From NCBI GenBank assembly GCA_003818495.1, contig RPRK01000011.1:1-55173 (forward strand): 55,173 nucleotides of DNA, given 5' to 3'. Below are positions 1 through 10,090 of this stretch, piece after piece. This DNA comes from Burkholderiales bacterium (GTDB lineage Bacteria > Pseudomonadota > Gammaproteobacteria > Burkholderiales > Burkholderiaceae_E). The notes under the pieces are model-generated. The model saw only the letters and a list, made by a program, of their open reading frames with translations, was not told where the DNA came from and did not search any database. Position 1 is the stretch's first letter; every line of letters begins with the position of its first letter. The translations under genes and the position numbers were made by a program.

Positions 1-312
1 GACCAGGAAGCGGCCCATCGAGGGGGCGGCGAGCCAGGCGTCGAGCAGCGACCGATCGACGTCGCAGAAGGGGCGGAAGCGTCCCTGGACCTCGGCATAG
101 GCGAGCGAGCGAGCCGGGTCGTGGCACAGGCGGGATACCGTCGCGCTCCGGGCGATGGCCACGCACTCGACGGCCTCCAGAGGGACCGGACCCTGTCCCT
201 CGACCATCACCACCTCGCCCGACGGCTCGGTGGACGGGAGGGAAGGGTGGGCAGGGGTGAGCGCGGCGAGTGCCGCCAGCCCCATCATCCACATCGCCAG
301 CAACGCCGACAT
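1..312 (-). CDS. Exported KTSC-domain protein, C-terminus cut by window edge
   Basis: The first 104 codons of a gene that runs off the left edge. Residues 1-20 form a hydrophobic signal peptide ([10 protein letters not shown] then Leu/Ala-rich). Residues 50-104 resemble a KTSC domain: an [21 protein letters not shown] strand region (read in parts), then [10 protein letters not shown] and AAPSMGRFL, matching the family pattern of an aromatic/DV turn followed by A-x-S-x-G-R/K-x-F. KTSC domains are short domains of uncertain function, often placed near nucleic-acid-related proteins; here the copy looks exported. It is divergent from hutH with a 97-bp gap. The start ATG at 310-312 was chosen because it opens the signal peptide. 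The family call is by pattern only. Confidence 0.6.
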   Translation of the reverse strand, partial: MSALLAMWMMGLAALAALTPAHPSLPSTEPSGEVVMVEGQGPVPLEAVECVAIARSATVSRLCHDPARSLAYAEVQGRFRPFCDVDRSLLDAWLAAPSMGRFLV

Positions 313-409
313 CGGCCGTCCCCCGTGGCGGCAGGATAGCGCGGACCCCGGTTCGGCTAGGATGTCCCGGGGTGCCGGCCGGCGCGGTCGGCCCGGATGG
401 AGGCGTTGC

Positions 410-1939
410 ATGACGGTGATCCTGAAGCCCGGGCACGTGCCGCTCGCCGACTGGCGCGCGGTCCTCGACGGCGCTCCGGTCGAACTCGACGGCGCGTGCG
501 CGCCCGGGGTGGCGGCGGGCGCCGAGGCGGTCCGCCGGATCCTCGCCGCGGGTGCGCCGGTCTACGGCATCAACACCGGCTTCGGACGGCTCGCGAGCGT
601 GCGCATCGCCGACGCCGACCTGCGGACCCTGCAGCGCAACATCGTGCTGTCGCATGCCGCCGGCGTGGGCGAGCCCATGCCGACGCGCGTGGTGCGCCTG
701 ATGATGGCGCTCAAGCTCGCGAGCCTCGCGCAGGGGGCCTCGGGCGTGCGGCCCGCGACGATCGCCATGCTCGAGGCGATGCTCGCCCGCCGGCTCTCGC
801 CGGTGGTGCCGTGCCAGGGCTCGGTGGGGGCCTCGGGCGACCTCGCGCCGCTCGCGCACATGGCCGCGACGATGCTCGGCGTCGGCGAGCTCGATACCGA
901 CGCGGGTCGAGTGCCGGCGGCCGAGGCGCTTCGCGCCGCCGGCCTCGCGCCGCTCGAGCTCGATGCGAAGGAGGGGCTCGCGCTGCTCAACGGCACGCAG
1001 TTCTCGACCGCCTACGCGCTGGCCGGGCTGTTCGACGCGGAGGCGCTGCTGCAGTCGGCGATCGTCACCGGCGCGCTGTCGACCGACGCCGCCCGCGGCA
1101 CCGACACGCCGTTCGACGAACGCATCCACCGGCTGCGCGGGCATCCCGGGCAGCTCGACACCGCGCGCGCCTACCGCGCGCTGATGGCCGGCAGCGCGAT
1201 CCGTGCCTCGCACCTCGTGGGCGACGCGCGGGTACAGGACCCGTACTGCCTGCGCTGCCAGCCTCAGGTCATGGGTGCCGTGCTCGACCTGCTCAGGCAG
1301 GCCGCCGCCACGCTCGCCATCGAGGCCAACGGCGTCTCGGACAATCCGCTGATCCTCGCCGACACCGGCGAGGCGCTGTCGGGCGGCAACTTCCACGCGG
1401 AGCCGGTGGCGTTCGCGGCCGACATGATCGCGATGGCGGTCTGCGAGATCGGCTCGCTCGCCGAGCGGCGCGTGGCGATGCTGGTGGACCCGGCGCTCTC
1501 GGGCCTGCCTGCCTTCCTGACGCCGCGCCCGGGGCTGAATTCCGGCTTCATGATCCCGCAGGTCACCGCGGCCGCGCTGGTCGCCGAGAACCGGCAGCGC
1601 GCGTTTCCGGCCAGCGTCGATTCGATCCCCACCTCGGCCAATCAGGAGGACCACGTGTCGATGGCGGCCCACGGCGCCCGCCGCCTCGGGCCGATGACCA
1701 CCGATGCGCGTGCGATCGTCGCGATCGAGTTCCTCGCGGCCGCGCAGGCCTGCGACTTCCACGCGCCGCTGGCCTCGAGCCCGCCGCTCGAGGCGGTCCG
1801 CGCGCTGCTGCGCGCGCGAGTGCCGACCCTGGGCGACGACCGTCACCTGCACCCCGACATCGCCGAGGCGATCGCGCTCGTGACGTCGGGGGCGCTGCGG
1901 CGCGCGGTCGGCCCGGTCCCGCTGCCGGCGCTCGGCTGA
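410..1939 (+). CDS. hutH: Histidine ammonia-lyase
   Basis: Deaminates L-histidine to trans-urocanate and ammonia in the cytoplasm, the first step of histidine degradation. At 509 residues it is the usual family length. The Ala141-Ser142-Gly143 triad inside [14 protein letters not shown] cyclises to the MIO electrophile, and YGINTGFG (52-59) carries the conserved active-site Tyr. The reading frame stays open upstream to 155, but the ATG at 410 has GGAGG at 399-403 and gives the standard N-terminus. No hutU, hutI, hutG or hutC is adjacent: flanking genes are a KTSC protein and a barrel protein on the other strand. The gene is therefore probably monocistronic, with the rest of the hut pathway elsewhere, or it serves another aromatic amino acid lyase role. 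The HAL assignment is strong. Confidence 0.93.
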   Translation: MTVILKPGHVPLADWRAVLDGAPVELDGACAPGVAAGAEAVRRILAAGAPVYGINTGFGRLASVRIADADLRTLQRNIVLSHAAGVGEPMPTRVVRLMMALKLASLAQGASGVRPATIAMLEAMLARRLSPVVPCQGSVGASGDLAPLAHMAATMLGVGELDTDAGRVPAAEALRAAGLAPLELDAKEGLALLNGTQFSTAYALAGLFDAEALLQSAIVTGALSTDAARGTDTPFDERIHRLRGHPGQLDTARAYRALMAGSAIRASHLVGDARVQDPYCLRCQPQVMGAVLDLLRQAAATLAIEANGVSDNPLILADTGEALSGGNFHAEPVAFAADMIAMAVCEIGSLAERRVAMLVDPALSGLPAFLTPRPGLNSGFMIPQVTAAALVAENRQRAFPASVDSIPTSANQEDHVSMAAHGARRLGPMTTDARAIVAIEFLAAAQACDFHAPLASSPPLEAVRALLRARVPTLGDDRHLHPDIAEAIALVTSGALRRAVGPVPLPALG

Positions 1940-1950
1940 GCCGGCGGCGT

Positions 1951-2772
1951 TCAGAAGCGGGTCTCGACGCCGGCGGTGACCTGCCAGTCGGGGGCGTCCG
2001 GGCCGCTGCCCACGCCCAGGCCGACCGCGACGATCGTGCCCGGCGTGAACACCTGTCTCACGCCGAGTTCCCAGACGGTGGACATGCCGGTCGCCCCGAG
2101 CCGGCCGTGGCCCCGCATGACGTCCGCCACCAGCAGCGTCGCATCCGACAGCGGCGTGCTGTAGCCGAGTCCGAATCGGACCGTGTCGTCGCGCTCGCCG
2201 GGGAGGGCGTCGTCGTTGATCCGCCAGGAGGCGTTGCCGTGGATGCGGTGGGTGCCGGGCACTGCCCCCAGCGTCTTCGTGGCGAGCAGGCGCAGGGTCA
2301 GGTCGGTGCCCTCGGCGTTCTTCCCGGTGGGCAGCTCGAGTCCCGCACCGACCGCGATCGCCGGAATCAGACTGCCTTCGTCGATCGGCTTGAACAGCAT
2401 GTCGCCACGCAGGTTGCCGCTGTTCGTGCGGTCGCTCGAACCGATCACCAGCGGCAGCCCGACCGTCGCCTGCCAGCGCTCGGCGAGCCCGAACTGGAAG
2501 CGCGGCTCGATGAGGAAGCGATCGTCGCCGTCCTGCTCGCGGGTCATGCGCAGCGGCAGCTGCAGCTCGCGCTGGCCCGCGCCGGTCAGCTCCGCGTCCT
2601 CGATCTCGACGGGCAGCTGCGGCTCGAGGTTCTGGACGTCGGGGAGTCGCCCCATCTGCTGAGACAGGGCGGGGCTCGGGGCCAGCAGCCACGCCGCGGC
2701 GAGCAGCGCCGGCAGGGGGGCGAGGGCGCGGAGGGCGAGGGAGCGGGGCGGTCGGGAGGCGGAGGCGGACAT
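1951..2772 (-). CDS. Outer-membrane beta-barrel protein (MetA-pathway/transporter-like)
   Basis: A 273-residue exported protein. The first 38 residues are a signal peptide (LALRALAPLPALLAAAWLLA...ALSQQ). The rest alternates hydrophobic and polar residues in the manner of beta strands: LQLPLRMTREQDGDDRFLIEP, a plasticity region with SSDRTNSGNLRGDM, and repeated G-x-G turns. The last residue is Phe, typical of BAM substrates. The overall pattern resembles the putative phenol-MetA-degradation / uncharacterised 'transporter' barrel family (Pfam Phenol_MetA_deg); no substrate can be read from it. The frame is open upstream to 2868; the ATG at 2772 was chosen because it directly opens the signal peptide. 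It is convergent with hutH, 11 bp apart, and divergent from the metal-efflux operon, so a metal link is possible but unproven. Confidence 0.6.
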   Translation of the reverse strand: MSASASRPPRSLALRALAPLPALLAAAWLLAPSPALSQQMGRLPDVQNLEPQLPVEIEDAELTGAGQRELQLPLRMTREQDGDDRFLIEPRFQFGLAERWQATVGLPLVIGSSDRTNSGNLRGDMLFKPIDEGSLIPAIAVGAGLELPTGKNAEGTDLTLRLLATKTLGAVPGTHRIHGNASWRINDDALPGERDDTVRFGLGYSTPLSDATLLVADVMRGHGRLGATGMSTVWELGVRQVFTPGTIVAVGLGVGSGPDAPDWQVTAGVETRF

Positions 2773-3082
2773 GGTTCGCGATCCTGTCGATGGAGGGGAT
2801 GCCGCAGTGTGGGCACGCGTGGCATCGGCCGCAGCGCGTGCCCGCCCCCTCCTCCGGCAAGAGCACACCGTGCTTGCGGGTGGTCCGACGGGCGGTCCCG
2901 GCGCGGCCGGTCCGCAGGCCTCGGAGCCCGCCTCGGTCCCGGGTCGGTGCCGGCCCCGGCGCCCGATTGCGACGGAGAGCCGGGCTGCACCGTGACGTCC
3001 GCCCGGCCTCCGGTCGACGGATCTCCCTGGCCGTCCGACGCGATTGCCACGCCACAGCCACCTCGCTGCCTATAATCGGGTG
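2773..3082. other. Divergent intergenic region upstream of the metal-efflux operon
   Basis: This 310-bp gap separates the barrel gene from the CzcI-like gene. Several short frames cross it but none has a plausible start, codon bias or recognisable product. Apart from the -10-like hexamer at its right end I see no clear operator. No MerR-type dyad was evident between the -10 and upstream TTGCCA. Confidence 0.5.
3071..3076 (+). promoter_or_regulatory. Consensus -10 hexamer TATAAT directly before the CzcI-like gene
   Basis: A perfect TATAAT in otherwise GC-rich DNA. A start 7 bp downstream would fall on the ATG at 3083, so the transcript would be leaderless or nearly so. The best -35 is TTGCCA at 3044-3049, but its 21-bp spacer is long for an unassisted sigma-70 promoter. 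An activator that shortens the effective spacing (MerR type) is possible, though I do not see its dyad. Confidence 0.45.
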
Positions 3083-3541
3083 ATGCGCCGCGTGATCCTG
3101 CTGCTGCTGGTCGTGCTCCTGCCCCTGAACGGGTGGGCGGCCGCCGCATCGCTGTGCTGCGCCCATCAGGCGGCCGGAGGGCACGCGACGCACGCCGGTC
3201 ACGCGACGCACGACGGCCATGCGGCGCATGACGGTCATGCGAAGCACGAAGGGCACGCGGCGCATGACGGTCATGCGACGCATGACGCCCACGCCATGCA
3301 TGACGGCCCTGCCGAGGGCGATGCCCTCGCGGCGCATGCCGAAGCGGCCGGCGATCCCGACTGCGTGCACGCCGACTGCGGCGCATGCTGTCACGCGACC
3401 GGCTCGGCCGCCTTCGGCGTCACGCGACTGCCCTGGACCGGGCCCGCCGCCGCCTTCGTGCCGGTCGGCGTCGTCGCCGCGTCCCCCGACTCGCCCGCCC
3501 TCGACGGGCCGTTCCGGCCGCCCAGGACCGCGTCCGCCTGA
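3083..3541 (+). CDS. CzcI-like exported His-rich metal-sensing/binding protein
   Basis: A 152-residue protein opening with MRRVILLLLVVLLPLNGWAA, a signal peptide typical of CzcI-type leader genes of czc/cus operons. Residues 34-75 are seven consecutive copies of a 6-residue unit HA(T/A/K/M)H(D/E/A)G, giving 14 His in 42 residues. A downstream Cys/His cluster (C94, H96, C99, C102, C103, H104) matches the CzcI family's HxDCxxCH end. The role is probably periplasmic metal buffering or modulation of czc-type expression; CzcI function is itself poorly defined. It is the first gene of the efflux operon, 117 bp before the CzcC-like gene. The ATG at 3083 was chosen over an in-frame ATG at 3044 because it starts the signal peptide and sits just after TATAAT. 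Confidence 0.65.
   Translation: MRRVILLLLVVLLPLNGWAAAASLCCAHQAAGGHATHAGHATHDGHAAHDGHAKHEGHAAHDGHATHDAHAMHDGPAEGDALAAHAEAAGDPDCVHADCGACCHATGSAAFGVTRLPWTGPAAAFVPVGVVAASPDSPALDGPFRPPRTASA
3182..3307 (+). repeat. Seven tandem 18-bp units encoding His-rich hexapeptides
   Basis: Seven in-frame 18-bp units encode HAxHxG. Synonymous differences between units (cac/cat, gac/gaa, ggt/ggc) show the array is maintained at protein level and not a fresh slippage product. Copy number is likely variable between strains. Confidence 0.8.
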
Positions 3542-3658
3542 CCCGGCGGATCGCTCCGTTTCCCTCGCCAGCGCGCCCTCTGCGGCGCGGACCGCGCGGT
3601 GCCGCAGTGCCCGCCGGGTGTTGCCGACCTTCGTCCAACGTGTCGCGACATCCGAACC

Positions 3659-4957
3659 ATGCCTATCGTCCTGGCCGCCTTGCTGGCGGTGCTTCCGCTC
3701 GCCGCCGTCGCGCAGGCGTCGACCGACCGTATCCCGGACGCTCCGGGCGCGCCGTCCGGGGTGTCCGCCGTGGCCGGCGCACCGGCGCGCGCCGCGCCGA
3801 CGCTGTCCGAACTGGTCACCGCCGCCTGGGCGCTGTCCGGACTCGACGCGACCGCGCGCGCGCGCGCCGCCGAGCTCGACGCGCGCGGGGTGGCGCTGCG
3901 CTCGCCGTTCGCGGGAACCCCGAGCGTCGGCCTCGACGTCCGCCGTGACCTGCCGCGGGCAGTCGCGCTGCCGGGGACCGATGTGTCGCTCGAGCGCGGG
4001 CGCAACGAGATCGAGCCCGGCATCAGCGTGCCGCTCTGGCTGCCCGGCCAGCGCGCGGCGCAGGGCGAGGCGCTCGAGCGCGAGCGGATGCAGCGCGCGG
4101 CCGCGCTGCGCCTCGCCCGGCTCGGGCTCGCGGGCGAGGTGAGGGAGGCCGTCTGGGCGCTGTCGGCCGCGGCCGTCGAGCGTCGCGTGCAGCAGGCGCG
4201 CGAGGCGTCCGCGGTGCTGCTCGAGGCCGACGTCGTCCGGCGGGTCGCGGCCGGCGACCTCGCTCCGGTCGACGGACTGGCCGCCCGCACCGAGCGTCTG
4301 GCAGCCCTCGGTGCGCTGCGCGACGCCGAGGCGCGCGAGCGCGACGCGGCCGTGCGGCTGAGAATGCTCACTGGCCGGGACGACGCCGGCGAGATCGGCG
4401 AGTCGCCTGCGGACGCAGCGTCGCCCGATGCCCATCCGATGCTCGCCGCGGCCCGCGATGCCGTGCACGCGGCGCGGGCGCGGCTCGACGCGGCCCGCGC
4501 CACGCGGCGGGACGCGCCCACGCTGTCGGCCTCCGCGCGCTTCGAGCGCGACGCCTACGGGGGCGACTACCGCAACAGCGTTCGAGTCGGCATCGCGGTG
4601 CCGCTCGACACCGAGGCGCGCAACGCCCCGCGGCTGGCCGCCGCGGGCGTCGAGCTCGCCGAGGCCGAACTCGCGCTGCAGCGGGCGCAGCGCGAGCAGG
4701 GCACGCAACTCGAGCGCGCCCGGATCGCGCTCGATGCGAGCCGGGCGTCGGTCGCGCTCGACACCGAGCGTGCCGCCGCCGCGCGTGCGGCACGTCTGGC
4801 GCTCGAGCGCGCATTCCGCGCCGGCGAGCGGGCGCTGCCCGACGTGCTGCGGGCGCGGCAGTCCGCGCTCGACGCCGAGCTCGCCACCGCCCTCGCGCAG
4901 GTCCGCGAGGGCCTCGCCATCGCCCGTCTCAACCAGGCCCTCGGAGTCGAACCTTGA
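3659..4957 (+). CDS. CzcC-like outer-membrane efflux channel (TolC family)
   Basis: This 432-residue protein is the outer-membrane factor of the tripartite RND metal pump. A short signal peptide MPIVLAALLAVLPLAAVAQA is followed by an Ala/Arg/Glu-rich helical body with two internal repeats, as in the Pfam OEP family. Each repeat has long coiled-coil helices (AALGALRDAEARERDAAVRL; ELALQRAQREQGTQLERA) flanking short strands such as TPSVGLDVRRDLP and GISVPLWLPGQ. The sequence is closer to CzcC/CusC-type metal channels than to TolC of drug pumps, judged by operon context. Its stop overlaps or abuts the next frame (TTG at 4954 overlaps TGA 4955-4957). The ATG at 3659 was chosen for the signal peptide; the frame is open to 3599. 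Confidence 0.85.
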   Translation: MPIVLAALLAVLPLAAVAQASTDRIPDAPGAPSGVSAVAGAPARAAPTLSELVTAAWALSGLDATARARAAELDARGVALRSPFAGTPSVGLDVRRDLPRAVALPGTDVSLERGRNEIEPGISVPLWLPGQRAAQGEALERERMQRAAALRLARLGLAGEVREAVWALSAAAVERRVQQAREASAVLLEADVVRRVAAGDLAPVDGLAARTERLAALGALRDAEARERDAAVRLRMLTGRDDAGEIGESPADAASPDAHPMLAAARDAVHAARARLDAARATRRDAPTLSASARFERDAYGGDYRNSVRVGIAVPLDTEARNAPRLAAAGVELAEAELALQRAQREQGTQLERARIALDASRASVALDTERAAAARAARLALERAFRAGERALPDVLRARQSALDAELATALAQVREGLAIARLNQALGVEP

Positions 4958-5109
4958 GCCCCGTCCCCATCTTCGTCTCCGTCTCCGTCTCCGCCTCCGC
5001 CTCCGCCTCCGTCGCCGCGCACGTGCCGGCGCACGTGCCGGCGGATGTCCCGGCGCCGCGAGCGCCCCATGTCCCGACGCCGCGCGCTCTCGAGGCGCGC
5101 GTGTCCCGG

Positions 5110-5754
5110 ATGTCCCGCATGTCCCGCATCCCCGCGGCCTGGGTCGTGTGCGCGCTCCTCGCCGGGCCGGTCGCTGCGCACGAGGGGCACGACCACGACG
5201 CCGAGGCGGCGCGCGCCGCGCCCGCACCGTCCGCCACCGAGGCTGCGCGGTTCGCCGTCGGCGGCGATGTCTTCGAGCTGGTCGGTGCCCTCGAGGGGCG
5301 CCGGCTGGTGCTGTGGCTCGACCGGATCGCCGACACCTCGCCGGTCACCGGAGCGACGATCGAACTCGATTTCGGCGGTCGCGCGATGACGGCCCGCGCC
5401 ACCGGCGACACCTACCTCGTCGAGCTGGACGCCGTGCCCGCGGCCGGTCGGATCCCGATCGCGGTGACGGTCCTCGTGGGCGGGGACAGCGATCTGCTGG
5501 CCGCCGAGCTCTCGGTGCCGGGCCCCGCCGGGGCGCCGGCCGCGCCGCAGCCGGCGCGCGCCGCGTCCGAGGCGGCGGGCGGGTCCGCCACCGGAGCGAG
5601 GTCAGTCACCGCGGCCTCCCACGCGCTCGTCGACGCGTTCGGAGAAGGGCCGCGCACTGCGATCGTCGCCGGCATCGCGGCGGTGCTCGCCGCGGGCATC
5701 GGCTGGGCACTCGGGCGCCGCCGTCGCGCAAACGATTTCGGGAGCCGTTCATGA
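5110..5754 (+). CDS. HEGHDHD-containing exported protein with C-terminal membrane anchor, metal-efflux operon
   Basis: An operon member with signal peptide [23 protein letters not shown] followed at once by HEGHDHD, a likely periplasmic metal ligand site. A beta-rich domain of about 90 residues follows ([24 protein letters not shown] region), then an Ala-rich linker and a C-terminal transmembrane helix ([20 protein letters not shown]) with a basic RRRRAN tail. Domain order suggests a periplasmic domain tethered to the inner membrane. Similar small proteins accompany czcCBA-type operons; the biochemical role is unknown. The start is uncertain: a TTG at 4954 overlapping the CzcC-like stop would add 52 low-complexity residues (Ser/Val then HVPA repeats), while GTG 5101, ATG 5110 and ATG 5119 all give a normal signal peptide. 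The 3' end overlaps the adaptor start by ATGA. Confidence 0.6.
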   Translation: MSRMSRIPAAWVVCALLAGPVAAHEGHDHDAEAARAAPAPSATEAARFAVGGDVFELVGALEGRRLVLWLDRIADTSPVTGATIELDFGGRAMTARATGDTYLVELDAVPAAGRIPIAVTVLVGGDSDLLAAELSVPGPAGAPAAPQPARAASEAAGGSATGARSVTAASHALVDAFGEGPRTAIVAGIAAVLAAGIGWALGRRRRANDFGSRS

Positions 5755-6965
5755 TCGCCTCTCGCCGACCCTGCCGCCGCGGCCCGTCTGCCGCGTCGCC
5801 GCTGTGGCTGAAGCTGCGACCGAAGCTGCGGCCGATCCTGTCGCGCACGCTCGCAGTGGTCCTCGCGCTCGCCGCGGGCTCGATCGCGTCCGCCCACGAG
5901 GGGCACGACCACGATGCACCCGCCGCGGCGGCGGTCGAGGCGGGCGCGGGTCCCGGCGGCGGCGCGCTGCCGCGACGCCTGCCGGACGGCGCGCTGCTGC
6001 TGCCCAAGGCATCGCAGCGCCTGGTGGGCCTGCGCACGGCGCGGGTCGAGCAGGTCACCTCGTCGCGGGCGGTCGAGCTGCCCGGGCGGGTGGTCGTCGA
6101 GCCCGACGCGGCCGGACGCGTGCAGAGCACGGTCGCCGGCCGCATCGAGGCCGGCCCGCGCGGCCTGCCGTCGATCGGTCAGGCGGTCGTGCGCGGGCAG
6201 GTGCTCGCCACCGTGCGTCCGAGCATCGACCCGGTCGCGCGGGCGGGGCAGGCCGCGCTGCTCGCCGAGCTCGAGGCCTCGCGCACGCTGGCGGTCGCCC
6301 GGATCGCGCGGCTGCGGACCCTGTCGGACACCGTGCCCCGCAAGGACGTCGAGGCCGCCGAGAGCGAACTCGCGAGCCTCGACGGGCGGCTGCAGGCGCT
6401 GCGGGGCGGCATCGCCGCCAGCGAGCCGCTGCGCGCGCCGGTCTCCGGCGTGATCGCACGCACCGAGGTGGTCGCGGGGCAGGTGGTGGATGCGCGCGAA
6501 CTCGTCTTCGAGATCGTCGACCCGACGCGATCGCGGATCGAGGCGACCGGCCTCGACCTCTCGCTCGCGTCCCGCGTCGCCGACGCCACGGTCGAGGTCG
6601 GCGGTCGCGCGGTGCCGCTCGCCTTCGTCGGCGCCGGTCGGGTCCTGCGCGAGCAGGCGGTCGCACTCGTCTTTCGCGCGAAGAGCGGGTCCCTCGCGTC
6701 GCTCGCGGTCGGCCAGACGGTGGCGGTGACCGTGCGGCTGGACGCCGCCGCCGACGCCTCCGGCGTGGCCGTGCCCGCCGCCGCGCTCACGCGCAGCGCG
6801 TCCAACGAGCCGACGGTCTGGGTCAAGACGCAGCCCGAGCGCTTCGAGCCGCGCCGCGTGCGCACCGAACCGCTCGATGCGGCGCGCGTGCGGGTGGTGC
6901 AGGGGCTCGCCGGCGGCGAGCAGGTGGTCACCGAGGGCGCGGCGCTCCTCGGTCAGTACCGCTGA
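5751..6965 (+). CDS. CzcB-like periplasmic adaptor (membrane fusion protein) of the RND metal pump
   Basis: A 404-residue adaptor joining the RND pump to the outer-membrane channel. Residues about 25-50 are the hydrophobic export/anchor segment ending SAHEGHDHD, the same His motif as in the preceding gene. Then come the split lipoyl/barrel-sandwich halves ([38 protein letters not shown]), a short alpha-hairpin ([16 protein letters not shown]), a beta-barrel region and a membrane-proximal domain ending [10 protein letters not shown]. This is the standard HlyD/CzcB architecture. The ATG at 5751 overlaps the previous stop (ATGA), implying translational coupling, and the RND gene starts 11 bp downstream. 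The metal specificity cannot be read from this subunit. Confidence 0.87.
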   Translation: MIASRRPCRRGPSAASPLWLKLRPKLRPILSRTLAVVLALAAGSIASAHEGHDHDAPAAAAVEAGAGPGGGALPRRLPDGALLLPKASQRLVGLRTARVEQVTSSRAVELPGRVVVEPDAAGRVQSTVAGRIEAGPRGLPSIGQAVVRGQVLATVRPSIDPVARAGQAALLAELEASRTLAVARIARLRTLSDTVPRKDVEAAESELASLDGRLQALRGGIAASEPLRAPVSGVIARTEVVAGQVVDARELVFEIVDPTRSRIEATGLDLSLASRVADATVEVGGRAVPLAFVGAGRVLREQAVALVFRAKSGSLASLAVGQTVAVTVRLDAAADASGVAVPAAALTRSASNEPTVWVKTQPERFEPRRVRTEPLDAARVRVVQGLAGGEQVVTEGAALLGQYR

Positions 6966-6976
6966 GGGCCGGGGCG

Positions 6977-9900
6977 ATGTTCGCGCGCCTTCTCGACGCC
7001 AGCCTGCGCAATCGTGTCCTCGTGCTCGCGGGCGCGTTCGTGCTCGTCGCCTGGGGCAGTTGGCAGGCGATGCGCACGCCGGTCGACGTGTTCCCCGATC
7101 TCGACCGGCCGACGGTCGTGCTGATGACCGAAGCGGGCGGGATGGCGCCCGAGGAGGTCGAGCAGCTGATCGCCGTGCCGCTCGAGACCGCGATGAGCGG
7201 GCTGCCCGGCGTCGAGACCGTGCGCTCGACTTCGGCCGCGGGCCTGTCCGTGCTGTACGTGAGCTTCGGCTGGTCGACCGACATCTGGCGCGCGCGCCAG
7301 TTCGTCGCCGAGCGGCTCGCCGCGATCGACAGCGCGCTGCCCCCGGGCATCGTGCCGAAGATGGGCCCGGTCTCGTCGATCATGGGCGAGATCCTGCTGA
7401 TCGCGCTGCCCGTCGACGTCTCGAAGACCACGCCGATGGCGGTGCGCGAGTACGCCGACTGGGTGCTGCGGCCGAGGCTGCTCGCGATCCCCGGCATCGC
7501 GCAGGTGATCCCGATCGGCGGCGAGGTGAGGCAGTACCAGGTGCTGCCCGACACGCAGCGCATGGCCGAGCTCGGCGTCACGCCCGAGGCGCTGCGCCGG
7601 GCGCTCGCCGCCTTCGCATCGAACACCTCGGGCGGCTTCCTGTCGATGGACGGGCGCGAGGTGCTCATCCGCCACGTCTCGCGCGGCGCCGGCCTCGACG
7701 AGCTCCGGGGCGTGCCGGTGGCGATCGGCGCGACCACCGGCCAGCCGATCCTGCTGTCGCAGGTCGCGCAGGTGCGCTTCGGCGCCGCGCAGCGCCGCGG
7801 CGACGCCGGCCTCGACGGCCTCCCGGCGGTGATCGTGTCGGTGCAGAAGCAGCCGGCCGCCGACACCGTGCGCCTGACGCGTGCGGTCGAGGTCGCGCTG
7901 GCCGAGTCGGCACGCACGCGTCCGGCGGGCATCGACGCGCCGCGCGTGACCTTCCGGCAGGCCGACTTCATCGAGGCCTCGATCGGCAACCTCCAGGGCA
8001 AGCTGCTCGCCGCCGCCGGGGTGGTCGCCGTGGTGGTGCTGCTGTTCCTCGGGCGGGCCCGGACCACGCTGATCTCGCTGACCGCGATCCCGCTGTCGAT
8101 CCTCGTGTCGATCCTGGTGTTCCGCGCCTTCGACGTGACGATCAACACGATGACGCTCGGCGGACTGGCGATCGCCATCGGCGAGCTGGTCGACGACGCG
8201 ATCGTCGACCTCGAGAACATCGTGCGCCGGCTGCGCGAGAACGCCGCAGCACCGCAGCCGCGGCCGGTGCTGACCGTCGTCCGCGACGCCAGCCAGGAAG
8301 TGCGCGGCGCGGTGATCTGGTCGACGGTGATCGTGGCGCTGGTGTTCGTGCCGCTGTTCGCGCTGCCGGGCATCGAGGGGCGGCTGTTCGTGCCGCTGGG
8401 GCTCGCCTACGTCACCTCGATCCTCGCGAGCCTGGGCGTCGCGGTGACGGTGACCCCGGTGCTCGCGTACTACCTGGTGGCGCGGCGCGTCGAACGCGAG
8501 CCGGCGCGCGAGCCGTGGCTCGCCGTCGCGCTCAAGGCGGGGTACGGGCGAATCCTCGAGCGCTCGCTCGACAGGCCGCTGCTGCCGGTGCTCGCGTCGG
8601 TCGTGCTGCTGGGCGCTGCGGTCGCGCTGCTGCCGGGCTTCGCGCGGACCTTCCTGCCGCCCTTCAACGAGGGCTCCGCGGTGGTGACGATGCGGCTGCA
8701 GCCGGGCGTCACGCTCGAGCACTCGATGCGTGTCGGCGCCGCCGCCGAGCGGGCGCTCGCGGCCGTGCCCGAGGTCCAGCACGTCGCGCGCCGCTCCGGT
8801 CGTGCCGAGCTCGACGAGCACGCCGAGGGGGTGCACGTGACCGAGCTCGAGGTGGGCCTCACCCGCTCGGGACGTCCGCTCGACGTCGTCCACGCCGAGC
8901 TGCGCGGCGCGCTCGCGCCGCTGCCGGCGAGCGTCTCGATCGGCCAGCCGATCTCGCACCGGCTCGATCACCTGCTGTCGGGCGTGCGTGCGCAGATCGC
9001 CATCCGGATCACCGGCGAGGACCTCGACGTGCTGCGGGCCCAGGCGAGCCTGCTGCGCGAACGCATCGCGGGCGTGCGCGGTCTCGCCGACCTCGAGATC
9101 GAGCGGCAGGTCCTCGCACCGCAGGTGCGCGTGCGCATCGACCATGCCGCCGCCGCGCGTCTCGGCGTGGCGCCGTCCGCGGTGCTGCTCGAGCTGCAGG
9201 CCCTGGTCGGAGGCGAGCGCATCACGCAGGTCGTCGAGGGCACCCGCCGCTTCGACCTCGTGCTGCGCCTGCCCGATTCGGCGCGCGGCCCGCAGGGGCT
9301 CGAGCGGCTGCGCATCGCCACGCCGGCGGGCGCCGTGCCGCTGTCGCGGCTCGCGACCATCGAAGAGGGCGACGGACCGAACCAGGTCTCGCGCGACGAC
9401 GGCCGCCGACGCATCGTGATCTCGGCCAACGCCCAGGGGCGCGCGCTGTCGGAGGTCGTCGCCGACGTGCGCACCGCGATCGACGCGATGCCGCTGCCGG
9501 ACGGATTCGTCGTCTCGCTCGGCGGCCAGTTCCAGGCGCAGGAAGAGGCGAGCCGGCTGATCGGCGCGCTCGCGGCGGTCTCCGCGATGCTGGTGCTGGT
9601 GGTGCTCTACGCGCGCTACCGCTCGGGCGTGCTCGCGCTGCTGGTGATGGGCAACGTGCCGCTCGCGCTCGCCGGCGGCATCGTCGGCCTGAAGCTCTCC
9701 GGCCAGCCGCTGTCGGTCGCGGCGCTGGTCGGGCTGGTGACGCTCGCCGGCATCGCCACGCGCAACGGCATCCTCAAGCTCGGGCACTGGGTGCATCTGA
9801 TGCGCGTGGAGGGCGAACCCTTCGGTCGCCCGATGATCGTGCGCGGCTCGATCGAGCGCGTCGTGCCGGTCCTGATGACCGCCCTGACCGCAGCGCTCGC

Positions 9901-10090
9901 GCTGTCGCCGCTGCTCTTCGAGGCGGAGCAGCCCGGCACCGAGATCCTGCATCCGGTGGCGGTGGTGATCTTCTCCGGCCTGATCGTCTCGACCCTGCTC
10001 GACGCCTTCGTCACGCCGGTGCTGTTCGCCCGCTTCGGCCGCGGCCCGGCGACGCGGCTGGCCGCCGATCCCGAGGCGACGCCGACGTGA
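6977..10090 (+). CDS. CusA/CzcA-family heavy-metal RND efflux transporter
   Basis: A 1037-residue inner-membrane proton/metal antiporter, full length for HME-RND pumps. TM1 is at about 11-29, followed by the porter-domain motif [19 protein letters not shown], which is characteristic of CzcA/CusA. The TM4 proton-relay segment is [13 protein letters not shown] (about 402-414), with Asp406, Asp407, Asp411 and Glu413. This differs from the CzcA form (IDGAVVxxEN) and the CusA form, so substrate class (divalent Co/Zn/Cd/Ni versus Cu/Ag) is unresolved. Six-helix bundles lie at about 340-480 and 860-1010 with a pseudo-duplicated periplasmic porter domain between. It lies 11 bp after the adaptor gene and no two-component regulator is adjacent. 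A very long frame on the opposite strand is only a GC-bias shadow. Confidence 0.92.
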   Translation: MFARLLDASLRNRVLVLAGAFVLVAWGSWQAMRTPVDVFPDLDRPTVVLMTEAGGMAPEEVEQLIAVPLETAMSGLPGVETVRSTSAAGLSVLYVSFGWSTDIWRARQFVAERLAAIDSALPPGIVPKMGPVSSIMGEILLIALPVDVSKTTPMAVREYADWVLRPRLLAIPGIAQVIPIGGEVRQYQVLPDTQRMAELGVTPEALRRALAAFASNTSGGFLSMDGREVLIRHVSRGAGLDELRGVPVAIGATTGQPILLSQVAQVRFGAAQRRGDAGLDGLPAVIVSVQKQPAADTVRLTRAVEVALAESARTRPAGIDAPRVTFRQADFIEASIGNLQGKLLAAAGVVAVVVLLFLGRARTTLISLTAIPLSILVSILVFRAFDVTINTMTLGGLAIAIGELVDDAIVDLENIVRRLRENAAAPQPRPVLTVVRDASQEVRGAVIWSTVIVALVFVPLFALPGIEGRLFVPLGLAYVTSILASLGVAVTVTPVLAYYLVARRVEREPAREPWLAVALKAGYGRILERSLDRPLLPVLASVVLLGAAVALLPGFARTFLPPFNEGSAVVTMRLQPGVTLEHSMRVGAAAERALAAVPEVQHVARRSGRAELDEHAEGVHVTELEVGLTRSGRPLDVVHAELRGALAPLPASVSIGQPISHRLDHLLSGVRAQIAIRITGEDLDVLRAQASLLRERIAGVRGLADLEIERQVLAPQVRVRIDHAAAARLGVAPSAVLLELQALVGGERITQVVEGTRRFDLVLRLPDSARGPQGLERLRIATPAGAVPLSRLATIEEGDGPNQVSRDDGRRRIVISANAQGRALSEVVADVRTAIDAMPLPDGFVVSLGGQFQAQEEASRLIGALAAVSAMLVLVVLYARYRSGVLALLVMGNVPLALAGGIVGLKLSGQPLSVAALVGLVTLAGIATRNGILKLGHWVHLMRVEGEPFGRPMIVRGSIERVVPVLMTALTAALALSPLLFEAEQPGTEILHPVAVVIFSGLIVSTLLDAFVTPVLFARFGRGPATRLAADPEATPT

